64,000 bases of DNA from Mycobacterium sp. EPa45. GTDB taxonomy: Bacteria > Actinomycetota > Actinomycetes > Mycobacteriales > Mycobacteriaceae. The stretch is from NCBI RefSeq assembly GCF_001021385.1, contig NZ_CP011773.1, forward strand, positions 992,001 to 1,056,000. The letters run 5' to 3'. Positions 9,131 through 17,612 of the stretch are shown here, one piece after another. The position numbers and the translations under genes were made by a program. The first letter of the stretch is position 1. Every line of letters starts with the position of its first letter. The notes under the pieces are model-generated. The model did no database searches and was not told the origin of the DNA. It saw nothing but the letters and a program-made list of their open reading frames with translations.

Positions 9131-9550
9131 ATGCGTGCTGGCCGTGTCGTAGTAGGCGCCGTCGTGGGCTGCCTTGTGTTGGCGGGTGCGCCCACGGCGT
9201 CGGCCGCCAACGATCTGATGAGCGGCAGCTTCACCGTGAAGGGGCCGAACGAGATCATCGACACCTGGACGATCTCGAACCTGTGCAACGTGATCGAGAC
9301 GGGCTGTCTGGCCAACGTCACCTCACCGCTGATCACGGGGCAGGCCGTCTACCAAGGCGCGCATACCTGGATGATGCGAGTCGTCGGTCAGGTGCCGGTG
9401 TGCCCGGACAGGTCCAAGACCAAGGGCGCGATGGTCTTCACATGGAGCTCGGAGACGCTGACCGGTCAGGTGACCGAGATCCAGCAGGGCAACTGCGTGT
9501 TGACCCGGCCCGGGCAGTCGCAGCTTCCGATTACGTTGGTGCCTGCTTAG
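9131..9550 (+). CDS. Secreted protein of unknown function
   Basis: A 139-residue protein. The ATG at 9131 has GGAAGGGG 7 bases upstream and begins the signal peptide (MRAGRVVVGAVVGCLVLAG, cleavage near TASA before ANDL). The mature domain of about 110 residues (GSFTVKGPNEIIDTWTISNL) has four cysteines (LCNVIETGC, VPVCPD, GNCVL) and strand-like composition, as in a family of small mycobacterial secreted proteins without known function. It is the last gene of ordinary core character before the defence island. Confidence 0.78.
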   Translation: MRAGRVVVGAVVGCLVLAGAPTASAANDLMSGSFTVKGPNEIIDTWTISNLCNVIETGCLANVTSPLITGQAVYQGAHTWMMRVVGQVPVCPDRSKTKGAMVFTWSSETLTGQVTEIQQGNCVLTRPGQSQLPITLVPA

Positions 9551-9581
9551 GGGTTGGGAGGGGCTGCGCCGTCTCGGGAAT

Positions 9582-9596
9582 CCGATAAACCATCGG
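9582..9596. other. Small inverted repeat between 9550 and 9613
   Basis: Arms CCGAT and ATCGG enclose AAACC, 32 bases after one stop and 17 bases before the next start. There is no T-tract. It could be a weak terminator for the secreted-protein gene or an operator for the next gene. Confidence 0.3.
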
Positions 9597-9612
9597 TGAG
9601 CCGCGCTACGTT

Positions 9613-10521
9613 GTGGCAGTGCGCTGGTACGCCCGCCCCGAAAACGAACCCCTCTCCCTGAGAGTGCCACCGCGTCTAGCTTCATGGAACAAGGCCGACG
9701 ATCCCGACCAGGTTCGGCTGAGGGCTTATCTGGATGACACCGAGTCTCTCCTCTCTGAGTCAAGGGTCGACGGTGAATGGGCACTAAGGCTCGACGTTGG
9801 GTTGCCGCCCAGTCGGGACCTCCTCGGGATGTCAGACCTCGACAATTTCGCCTACCCCCTGGCCTATCACTTGAGGGATCCCGGGCTGGTTTCCGTCTGG
9901 TGCACGAAGCAGTACAGCGAGCGATCATTCGTACGAATCGAAGCGGCACATGAGGCGGCCTCACCGTCGACTGAAGTCTTAGTCGCGAGGACAACCGGGT
10001 CGACGTCGACGGTCGCGTATAAGGAGCAGATCCGCGCCGCCGTTGCGACGGCGGAAGAACTTCCGCCCGGACCTGTCAGGCTGGAGCTTTCTTTCGTCGT
10101 CGGCCCGCGGAGGAACTGGGTCAACCTGTGGAAGCAGACGATCGACTCACTTGAGCCAATCCTTGGACGTACCAACCCGAGTCGTGCATGGCATCCTCGC
10201 GATGGACGGATCACGGAACTCGGTATGCATGTCAGCGTTGATCCTGCCGCCGGCAACGAGATCGTGGTTGGCATCGCTGCGACGCCAACAGCATTGCCGA
10301 CTGCCGCCGCGGCCGGCGTCGCATTGACGACGCCAGACCGGAAGGTGGTGTTTCGGGGCGAAGGCATCTGCTTAGCAAGTTATGAATTGCCGGACGGGAC
10401 CGCGACGGCGTGGGATGTTGTGTTCCCGCACTGGCCTACTGCGATGCAGATGTCGACCGAACAAGCGCGAGCCCTACGGGATGCCCTGGTCGCCGCACTC
10501 GGCGGGGCGGCCACTCAATGA
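9613..10521 (+). CDS. Protein of unknown function, first gene of a two-gene unit
   Basis: A 302-residue protein from GTG at 9613; a second GTG at 9619 is equally possible and neither has a strong ribosome-binding site. No signal peptide or membrane segment. The chain is soluble with mixed composition: PLSLRVPPRLASWNKADDPD near the start, a middle part ending in WVNLWKQTIDSLEPILG, and a C-terminal part with GMHVSVDPAAGNEIVVGIAA. The middle pattern 'W..LWK..ID.L..ILG...p...WHPRDGRITELGMH' reads like a small-molecule or nucleic-acid binding fold, but I do not recognise a family. It overlaps the next gene by 4 bases (ATGA), so the two proteins are probably made together. Confidence 0.7.
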   Translation: MAVRWYARPENEPLSLRVPPRLASWNKADDPDQVRLRAYLDDTESLLSESRVDGEWALRLDVGLPPSRDLLGMSDLDNFAYPLAYHLRDPGLVSVWCTKQYSERSFVRIEAAHEAASPSTEVLVARTTGSTSTVAYKEQIRAAVATAEELPPGPVRLELSFVVGPRRNWVNLWKQTIDSLEPILGRTNPSRAWHPRDGRITELGMHVSVDPAAGNEIVVGIAATPTALPTAAAAGVALTTPDRKVVFRGEGICLASYELPDGTATAWDVVFPHWPTAMQMSTEQARALRDALVAALGGAATQ

Positions 10522-11135
10522 CAAAGTTTCGGTTCGACCTAGCCGAGTGGTTCTCCGACAACGCGGACCAAGTCCGCAGTGACTTAGCCGGTTATTTCGG
10601 AGGAGGGAAGCAACCCTTCACCGGACGATGGTTCGAGGAGTTTGCGGCCATAGGAGATCCGAACCGCTTTGAAGCTTCGGACCTACTGGCTGTTGAAGCG
10701 CTGAGCGTGACGGTGCCCACCGAGGCTGGAGCGTCGCTTCTCGTCGCAGAGAGCGAGCGCTTCAACTCGCTGCTCAGGGACATCCCCCGCGAGCAGAACC
10801 TCTGGGAGGTGAGTCGGCTGGATGTCAACGTGGGAAGCGCCGCCGACAGATTGCACGCGGAGCTGCGCACCTTGCCGGGTATCGAGTGGGTCATCGCGGG
10901 CAAGCTGATGGCGGCGAAACGCCCCAAGCTGATTCCGATCCTCGACAATGAGGTCCGCAACTACCTGAAACCTCCGAAGAACCTCTTTTGGGTGGCTATG
11001 CATGACGAGTTATCGGATCCTGCACGCCGCGAAGTAATCGCGGAGGCTTGCCAGGCCGCGCCTGCGCACGTGAGTCTGCTGAGGCGAATGGACGTTGCGC
11101 TATGGCGGGCAGCCCGGCGTGGTGCTCCCCGATAA
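10518..11135 (+). CDS. DUF6308-family protein
   Basis: A 205-residue protein. The ATG at 10518 overlaps the previous stop (ATGA); an earlier in-frame start at 10410 would run through the upstream gene and is rejected. The segments FTGRWFEEF, DLLAVEALSVTVP and KRPKLIPILDNEVRNYL are those I associate with DUF6308, an actinobacterial family of unknown function often found beside mobile or defence genes. It is soluble and has no visible catalytic triad. It ends 42 bases from the end of the converging SNF2 helicase gene, with a hairpin between them. Confidence 0.72.
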   Translation: MTKFRFDLAEWFSDNADQVRSDLAGYFGGGKQPFTGRWFEEFAAIGDPNRFEASDLLAVEALSVTVPTEAGASLLVAESERFNSLLRDIPREQNLWEVSRLDVNVGSAADRLHAELRTLPGIEWVIAGKLMAAKRPKLIPILDNEVRNYLKPPKNLFWVAMHDELSDPARREVIAEACQAAPAHVSLLRRMDVALWRAARRGAPR

Positions 11136-11138
11136 GCG

Positions 11139-11158
11139 CGACGCCCGTTCTTGCGTCG
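11139..11158. terminator. Hairpin between converging genes
   Basis: Perfect 6-base arms CGACGC and GCGTCG with an 8-base loop lie between the stops of the DUF6308 gene (+) and the SNF2 helicase gene (-). No T-tract is present, as is common for mycobacterial terminators. Confidence 0.45.
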
Positions 11159-11177
11159 ACGAATGTCACACCACTTG

Positions 11178-14100
11178 CTAGTCCATCTCCGCCAATCGTT
11201 GGTCGAGATATCGAGCTACTGACGGATTGGCGATCAGGCGCTTTTTTCCGTCCGGACCGTGAATTTCCCAGTGGGACTTCGAGTGTTCGACCACGACGGT
11301 ATGCAGAGGATCGACGCCAATGAGCATGCCACGCTTAAACAAGAGTCGCCCGTGTTCGCGAGCCTCTTGACGGCTAGGCGGACGCACCGACGAACACCCG
11401 TGGCAGAGCCACATTCCGCTGAATGGCGTGTGTACGCATCTCTTGCAAATGGCGATCCCGCAGCAATCACACACGACAATGCCGTCTGTGCATGCGGGGC
11501 AGACTGGCTGTTGGCAGTAACCGCATTGGGCAGCAACTGATCCGAAATGCCCCTCCCGGTCAATCCCACCCCAATCGAGAATCTGCCTGGTGATGTGATC
11601 AACTCGGCGGGCGTCGGTCTGGCCGGGCGCGAGGACGACGTCATAACGCCACTCTTGGCCGCCGGCAACAGTGACGCTCTGCGTTACCGATGCACCAATA
11701 TCCAGGCGGCTCCGCGGCGTCGGCGGGATGAGCGTCTGCAACAGGCCTCGAAGCCGTTGCGGTAGCTCACTGAACTGCGGGATGACAACCAGTTGGCCCG
11801 GCATCCACGCGTCGAGGGCATCGTTCGTGCCGTCCGCGACCGACCTTGGCCCGGTCTTGATCTGTCCACGCGGCTCGATGTGGTGAGCAACCGCCGTGGC
11901 GTTCGAGAGAGTAGACAAAGTGACCTTGTTCGGATCGGTGTAGACACCGACCTCGTCGGCGTCACCCAAGCCCATCTGCCGCGACAGTAGCGTGGCGGCA
12001 GGCGCATGCTCAGACATTGAAATCAGGTACCAGTGCACCTCTTCGAGGCGGCGCACACCGAGCGTGACCAGGTTCGCCATGCTGGAAATGACTGCCTCGG
12101 TGTCAGTTCCGATGACCATCTCCCGGACCGTCGGCTCGGGATTCCATGCATCAGTCACCCACGGCGGCCGCGGCTCGGCCGCACCCCACTCTACGGTGAC
12201 CTCGTGCTCGTCCGAGTCAACAATGGTTATCTCGCTGATTCCCTCAGGCGTGATCGCAACCTCGAAACCCGAACGCTCCCAGCGCATGATCAGCGGAGTG
12301 GTCGAGGGCTGGTCCATAGCGTGCAGGACGGGCCTAAGCCGATTCGGCGTCTGCAGGGCCGCCTCCGGACAGTGCGCCAACGGCGGGAATAGTTCTACGA
12401 CAGCTGCAGCTAGGTCATCCGTAGGAGACGGTTGTGGTTTGGGGCTTCTCCCGGAGGCATCGAGCTCTGGAGCCGACCAGACCGAGCGGAATTCGCGTTT
12501 CGAGTGCACGACGAGCCGAGGGTCTGTGCGTGTCGACTCGGGCTGGAGTATTTGGGCAGCCGGGACGACCTGAGTCTGCAGCGCGCGACTTGCCGACAAG
12601 CGCAAGGAGTACGAGTTGTCGATGTGACCGCGGTCGAACGCAACCCACCGTGTAACAGCGCTGTGGCGGATGATGGCTTGCTCGTAGGCCCGTCCGCGGT
12701 TGATGAGGACCACAAGCGCGTGGTCGTCCGTACCTGCTTGAATCGTTGTCCCGTGCGCCGCGAGAGCTGCAGGCAGCGTCGCCCGCTGCTCGTCTGTTAT
12801 CGGTGCCATCCTGTCGCAGGCTGGGCAAAGATCGTCCACTCGGCACGACATGCACATGGCTCGTTCGCACATCGCGCATGCAGCGACCTGCGGGTCCCGA
12901 CCGCAATCGGTGCAGGCGTGGTCACCACACAGAAGGCATCGAACCGGGGAGACTTTGTGGCTAGTAGATGCGCATCGTCGGCAAACCTCATGTGAACAAC
13001 CCCCACATGTAAGCGAGGCCAGCTGGCCGAAGTCGTCACAGGCGCGACATGCCCAAGAATCACAAGATGAGCACAGGGCAGCCGCTCCGGCGGCGTAGAA
13101 GTGTCCGTCCCGACACACCCCGAAATTCGATTGCCGGATTCCGAGGTCGTTTACCTGGGGAGTCAGCGGAGAGCCATCGAATGTCTGGTAGACGTGCGTT
13201 GCGGTGCCGTGTCCTTGCCAGGTCTCCGCAACTTCCAGACCATTGCACAGCGCAGCAGTAAAGCTACGCGTGCTCTGGGCGATCAGCTCCGAGGCCAATT
13301 CACTCGGCAGTAAGGAGATACCCTGTATTGCTGATGGATTGGAAACCACGCCCAGCGCCAGAAGCGAAGCGTTGTCGGCTGCGACGATTTCTGCATCGGC
13401 AGTGAGCTCGACCAGCTCTGCGACCGGACGTATGTCTCGTTTCTGTAATGTGCATTCCGACGGCGACGGGAAGTCTCCGACTATTCGAACAATCTCGTCA
13501 CTTCGCTTACCGATCCGTCCTCCCGGCATCCCGATCGCGGAGAGATATTCGTGAGCACCCAACTGTTCCGCAGGTGTGAATCCATGCGGGCATGCGATCC
13601 ACGTGCCGACTTTGTCGTTCGCGTGGCGAGCGCTGACTAGCACCGCCTCGTTCCTGCGTTCCAAAGTCACGTGAAGTCCGGGGAGTTCGGCAGTGGCGAT
13701 TGAAGGACTGTCAGTCGATGGCGCCTGCCAGTGAATGCCGGCACTCCGCACATCTGATGTCTCGGGGACTCCTTCGTCGTTGACGGAGGAGTCCTCCTGC
13801 ACGATCTGATGTGCTTCAAGATAGGTGTCCACGAAATACGAACGGCGCGTGATCAACACGGCCGGACGTGGTGGCGGCACGACATCACCGCGTAGCTTCT
13901 TCAACAGATGGGCAAGTCCGGACTCCGCTTCGGAGCTGACAGGAACCTCCGGTGCCGAGGTCGGTAGGTCGGCTACGGCCTTGCTGTCGATCGACGAACC
14001 GGCATCGAAAGCAATCGACCGTTCGACCGCGACCCTTTCGGTGCTATGCAGCCGGGCCCGCGTATTGCTGTCTTGCAATCGACGCCCGGTCAGGTCCCGA

Positions 14101-17100
14101 GTAATAAGGCCGCAGTCCAACGGCAGGCCGTTCTGTCTTGCGTACGCACGCAGGCGGACCCGTTGGGGGTCGGCCGCGTCAGACTCGTGAACAATAACCG
14201 CTGAAGTTGAGTCGGGTCGGACCAATTCGGCGACTCGATCGCCCACTCGAAGGATGTTGCCTCGGTTGAGCTTCCAAGCGATAGAAAATTCGTCATCCAG
14301 TTCAGGCACGCGCTCCGGTGAGGCACACGTTTGGCAGAGCCCCCCTGTATCGCGGCGGCATTGAGCACAGCTCGACTGTCCACATACGGCGCATGGTGCG
14401 AAGACCGCATCGTCGCCGCAACCCTCGCACAATGAGCGGGCACACGACTCGCAATGGGTTACTTCTGATTCGTCGACCCAATGCATTGCGGAGCAGAGCG
14501 CAAGTATCTCGATTGCTTGACCGGAGAAGTCGCTCTCCACCGTTACGGGTTCATTGGTACCCCACTCGTAGGTCAACGTAGCTTCGTCGCCGCTGGGCCC
14601 CTGCCAAGTCTCTTCGACCAACCAGTCGTCTTCGTCGAGGGTTACCGCGAGGATCTTGGCTCTAGCGCGTATGTCTGGACGCCGACTGAGGCGAGCCTCC
14701 TCGGAGCGCAGAGCGCGTTGCAGGCGTGTCCGATCCTCCGCGACTGCCTCGGCTATCTGAGCTTTGTAACCTGTGGTGATTCGAGATAGCTCTTGACTTT
14801 GCTCCTTCTCCACCAGCGTCGAGCGTTCACGACGAAGCTTTTCGAGCTGGGCCTTCGCTGCACGTTCAAACTGAGCGATTACTTTCGGAGCGGTGTCGAA
14901 TGCCGGCGGCAGTGATTCTCCGTCCTCGAGTGGACGTCGTGGGAGTCGGCGTTCGTTGTGCCCGTTGATGTCCGCCGTGATGAGGTGCTCAGTTGTCTCG
15001 GCTTCGCCCACTGTCGCTCGGAACGTCGCTTGCCCGCTCCATGAGCCGGAAGGTACGAGACGCCGGCGGAGCAGTCGGATGTTGGCGGCATGTCGATACG
15101 GGCTAGGTCCGATGTCATCGGGGATCACCGGCACGGTCGCGTGCATGTCCCCGCGTACACGGAGCAGGCCAAGCAGCTCGTCGAAGACCGGTGATCCGAC
15201 AGCGCACAGTTCAGCATCAGGATGGTGTTCCAGTCCGAAGCGGTCGAACGCCAAATGCATGAGAGTGCGGCCGCCAAGTTCCTGATCGAATTCCTCGTCG
15301 AACTTCACAGTAATGAATGCTCCATCACCGCTGCCAGTGTCGTGCACAATGACCGCGCCGAGCGCTTGGAGAACATTCCTCACCCATGCCTGTACCCGAC
15401 GCTGGCGCATCCGTGCACGCTCGCTAACCTCGGGAGCCAGCTCCGTGCTGCCCGCCTTCGTAAGCTCTTTGCGATGCTCGAAACCCGTCGCCATCCACTT
15501 GCTCATACCGGCATCTGCGGCGATTAGTTGCGATGCCTTCTTGCGAGCGTCGACAAGCTCAGTGCCCAGCTTGTTAAGTAGAGTATTCATTTTCGCGTCG
15601 CTCTCGGCGAATAGGGCCTCCATGACGCGTGTTTCGAAGCTCGCAGTCTTTGAGTCGTCGAGTTCACCGAGAATCGTGGTGACCTGCCCGAAGAGCAGCT
15701 CGAACATGCGAAGCTTCTCAGCTAGCAGCCGGAAGACGCTTTCGTCGATTGTTCGTTGAGCGTAGAGGTTGGCGACGAACACCTCATCTTTGGGCTGCGT
15801 CAGGCGATCCACGCGACCTATGCGCTGCTCGATGCGCATTGGATTCCAAGGCAAGTCGTAGTTCAGAACGCAGTTGCAGAACTGGAGGTTTTGACCTTCC
15901 GCTCCGGCGTCCGTCGAGATCATGATGGGGGCGTCACCGGATCTGAAAGCAGCTATCGTAGCTGCACGTTCGCCGGCAGACATCGAGCCGTGAAACGATC
16001 GCGCGCTGAGCCCTTCGGCTTCCATCCGTCGAAGCAACCCGGTGACTGTATCCGTGTGCTGGGTGAATATCAGGACACGGCCATGCTCCTGCATCCAATC
16101 CCGCGTTATCTGAATTGCCTTGTCTTCCCGGGCCGACGTTTTGATGTCCATCGCAAGGTGACCAACTTCGTGCAGCACTTCGCGCACGCGGGCGTCGGGA
16201 TGGCGGTCCGCCATTCTGAGTGCTGTGGTTCCCATCGAGAAAGGACTGGCCGTCAACCGTAATGCAAGGCTGCGACGCCGCATTGTGTCGCCCGATTCAC
16301 GCATTACGTTGCGAAGCAGTTGCGTTGCCAGCGTATACAGTTCGTTCTCACGAGACCCGAGCGTGATGGGGACATCGACGGCGCGACGCACCACTCGGTC
16401 GACTCCTGCTTGGGCCCGGGTGGTCCGGATCATCACGCTGCTGATGAGTCGCCGTAGGGCGGCGGGGTCGTTTGGCGTGCGTGGGTCGTAGCCGCGCATG
16501 AACTGGCGCTTGAAATCGTTTACCGAGTTGAAAGTGCCAGGACGCAATAGCTCGACCAGCCGGTAGAGCTCGAGTAGATCGTTCTGGACCGGCGTCGCGG
16601 TAAGAAAGAAGGCGTACCGGCACGCGGTAGTTAGTGAAGTGATGAGGTCGCGAGTCTTGCGCGCGCCAGAGCCGGCCGCGCGGTGAGCCTCGTCGACGAT
16701 GACAATGTCCCACGGCTTCTTTGTGAGCTTCTCTGCGTTGCTTCGGCCCAGCGTCAAGCTGAGGATCAACCTGTCCTGCTGGTGGATCTCAGGGCCACGG
16801 GCGGCGACGTCGAAGTTCATGTCAAACTTGCTGTTCATCTCCTCACGCCACTGGTCGCGCAAAGGTGCTGGGCACAATATAAGGACCCTCTTCGCGAGAC
16901 CGCGCAGCGCGAGTTCCTTGATGGCGAGCCCAGCCTCGATCGTCTTACCCAAACCGACTTCATCAGCGAGGACGGCTCGGCCACGAAGTCGCGACAACGC
17001 GTGTCGTGCCACCGCCTCCTGGTGAGGCATCCGGTCGACATTCGAGACGTCGACCGCCAAGAGTTCCTCGAAATCGTCGAGTGTTGCTAGCTCTTCGCCC

Positions 17101-17612
17101 TGAAGGCGTAGCTCGACAAGGTCGAGTGTGTCGAAACCAGCGGCCTTCAGCTGTTCGGCCAGCAGTTCGCGTGCCGTGCTGAGAAAGCCGATAGTTTTGT
17201 CTGCCCCTGCGCCCCAGTCATATTCAGTGTCTGGGTGGAACTGGCGGTCTACCGTCGCTCGGCGTCGTTTCGCCTTCGCCCCGCTCGATTTGGCGACAGG
17301 GACAGGTGGTGGTGCTGCAATACTGATTTGGCTGGGGGTACCGGGAGGCAGAAGCTGCAGTCGATACACATGATCGACGAGGCGCAGCCGCAGCAGGCCA
17401 CCCTCTTGACCGTAATCCTGAAGGCGCTCACCGAGAAGCTCGCCGGTGAGTTGTCGGCTGCGCCCGCTCCATTGGGCGAGAAACGGTTCGCTCTCGAGTT
17501 CGAGTTGAATGCTTGAGCTGTGCTCTGGGAGAGCCAACACCGAACATTCACGCTCGGTCAGAGCGAGTTGGCCAGTCTCCAGCAACTGCTGCGTGATTCG
17601 CTTTTCGATCAT
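11178..17612 (-). CDS. Giant SNF2-type helicase with three cysteine-rich clusters
   Basis: A 2144-residue protein. The SNF2 motor runs from about residue 205 to 640: Walker A DEVGLGKT (about 215-222), DEAH (about 303), LTATPVQN, SFHGSMSAGER, and motif VI RIEQRIGRVDR (about 595-605). This resembles RapA/DrmD-like SNF2 ATPases that translocate on double-stranded DNA. After a helical segment (about 620-1000) come three separated zinc-finger-like Cys clusters: about 1050-1097 (CESCARSLCEGCG), 1507-1597 (CSSCDSWACRACD and four more C-x2-C pairs) and 2027-2070 (CGYCQQPVCPACT). About 400-450 residues of unrecognised sequence lie between clusters. The ATG overlaps the stop of the upstream DEDDh-DinG-RecQ gene by 4 bases, so they are coexpressed. 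There is no nuclease motif that I can see. Location in a defence island points to anti-phage work, by inference. Confidence 0.85.
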   Translation of the reverse strand: MIEKRITQQLLETGQLALTERECSVLALPEHSSSIQLELESEPFLAQWSGRSRQLTGELLGERLQDYGQEGGLLRLRLVDHVYRLQLLPPGTPSQISIAAPPPVPVAKSSGAKAKRRRATVDRQFHPDTEYDWGAGADKTIGFLSTARELLAEQLKAAGFDTLDLVELRLQGEELATLDDFEELLAVDVSNVDRMPHQEAVARHALSRLRGRAVLADEVGLGKTIEAGLAIKELALRGLAKRVLILCPAPLRDQWREEMNSKFDMNFDVAARGPEIHQQDRLILSLTLGRSNAEKLTKKPWDIVIVDEAHRAAGSGARKTRDLITSLTTACRYAFFLTATPVQNDLLELYRLVELLRPGTFNSVNDFKRQFMRGYDPRTPNDPAALRRLISSVMIRTTRAQAGVDRVVRRAVDVPITLGSRENELYTLATQLLRNVMRESGDTMRRRSLALRLTASPFSMGTTALRMADRHPDARVREVLHEVGHLAMDIKTSAREDKAIQITRDWMQEHGRVLIFTQHTDTVTGLLRRMEAEGLSARSFHGSMSAGERAATIAAFRSGDAPIMISTDAGAEGQNLQFCNCVLNYDLPWNPMRIEQRIGRVDRLTQPKDEVFVANLYAQRTIDESVFRLLAEKLRMFELLFGQVTTILGELDDSKTASFETRVMEALFAESDAKMNTLLNKLGTELVDARKKASQLIAADAGMSKWMATGFEHRKELTKAGSTELAPEVSERARMRQRRVQAWVRNVLQALGAVIVHDTGSGDGAFITVKFDEEFDQELGGRTLMHLAFDRFGLEHHPDAELCAVGSPVFDELLGLLRVRGDMHATVPVIPDDIGPSPYRHAANIRLLRRRLVPSGSWSGQATFRATVGEAETTEHLITADINGHNERRLPRRPLEDGESLPPAFDTAPKVIAQFERAAKAQLEKLRRERSTLVEKEQSQELSRITTGYKAQIAEAVAEDRTRLQRALRSEEARLSRRPDIRARAKILAVTLDEDDWLVEETWQGPSGDEATLTYEWGTNEPVTVESDFSGQAIEILALCSAMHWVDESEVTHCESCARSLCEGCGDDAVFAPCAVCGQSSCAQCRRDTGGLCQTCASPERVPELDDEFSIAWKLNRGNILRVGDRVAELVRPDSTSAVIVHESDAADPQRVRLRAYARQNGLPLDCGLITRDLTGRRLQDSNTRARLHSTERVAVERSIAFDAGSSIDSKAVADLPTSAPEVPVSSEAESGLAHLLKKLRGDVVPPPRPAVLITRRSYFVDTYLEAHQIVQEDSSVNDEGVPETSDVRSAGIHWQAPSTDSPSIATAELPGLHVTLERRNEAVLVSARHANDKVGTWIACPHGFTPAEQLGAHEYLSAIGMPGGRIGKRSDEIVRIVGDFPSPSECTLQKRDIRPVAELVELTADAEIVAADNASLLALGVVSNPSAIQGISLLPSELASELIAQSTRSFTAALCNGLEVAETWQGHGTATHVYQTFDGSPLTPQVNDLGIRQSNFGVCRDGHFYAAGAAALCSSCDSWACRACDDFGQLASLTCGGCSHEVCRRCASTSHKVSPVRCLLCGDHACTDCGRDPQVAACAMCERAMCMSCRVDDLCPACDRMAPITDEQRATLPAALAAHGTTIQAGTDDHALVVLINRGRAYEQAIIRHSAVTRWVAFDRGHIDNSYSLRLSASRALQTQVVPAAQILQPESTRTDPRLVVHSKREFRSVWSAPELDASGRSPKPQPSPTDDLAAAVVELFPPLAHCPEAALQTPNRLRPVLHAMDQPSTTPLIMRWERSGFEVAITPEGISEITIVDSDEHEVTVEWGAAEPRPPWVTDAWNPEPTVREMVIGTDTEAVISSMANLVTLGVRRLEEVHWYLISMSEHAPAATLLSRQMGLGDADEVGVYTDPNKVTLSTLSNATAVAHHIEPRGQIKTGPRSVADGTNDALDAWMPGQLVVIPQFSELPQRLRGLLQTLIPPTPRSRLDIGASVTQSVTVAGGQEWRYDVVLAPGQTDARRVDHITRQILDWGGIDREGHFGSVAAQCGYCQQPVCPACTDGIVVCDCCGIAICKRCVHTPFSGMWLCHGCSSVRPPSRQEAREHGRLLFKRGMLIGVDPLHTVVVEHSKSHWEIHGPDGKKRLIANPSVARYLDQRLAEMD

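Noticed and set aside
10410..11135. Longer start for the DUF6308 protein
   Set aside because: It would overlap the upstream gene by more than 100 bases; the ATGA overlap at 10518 fits and the family begins there.
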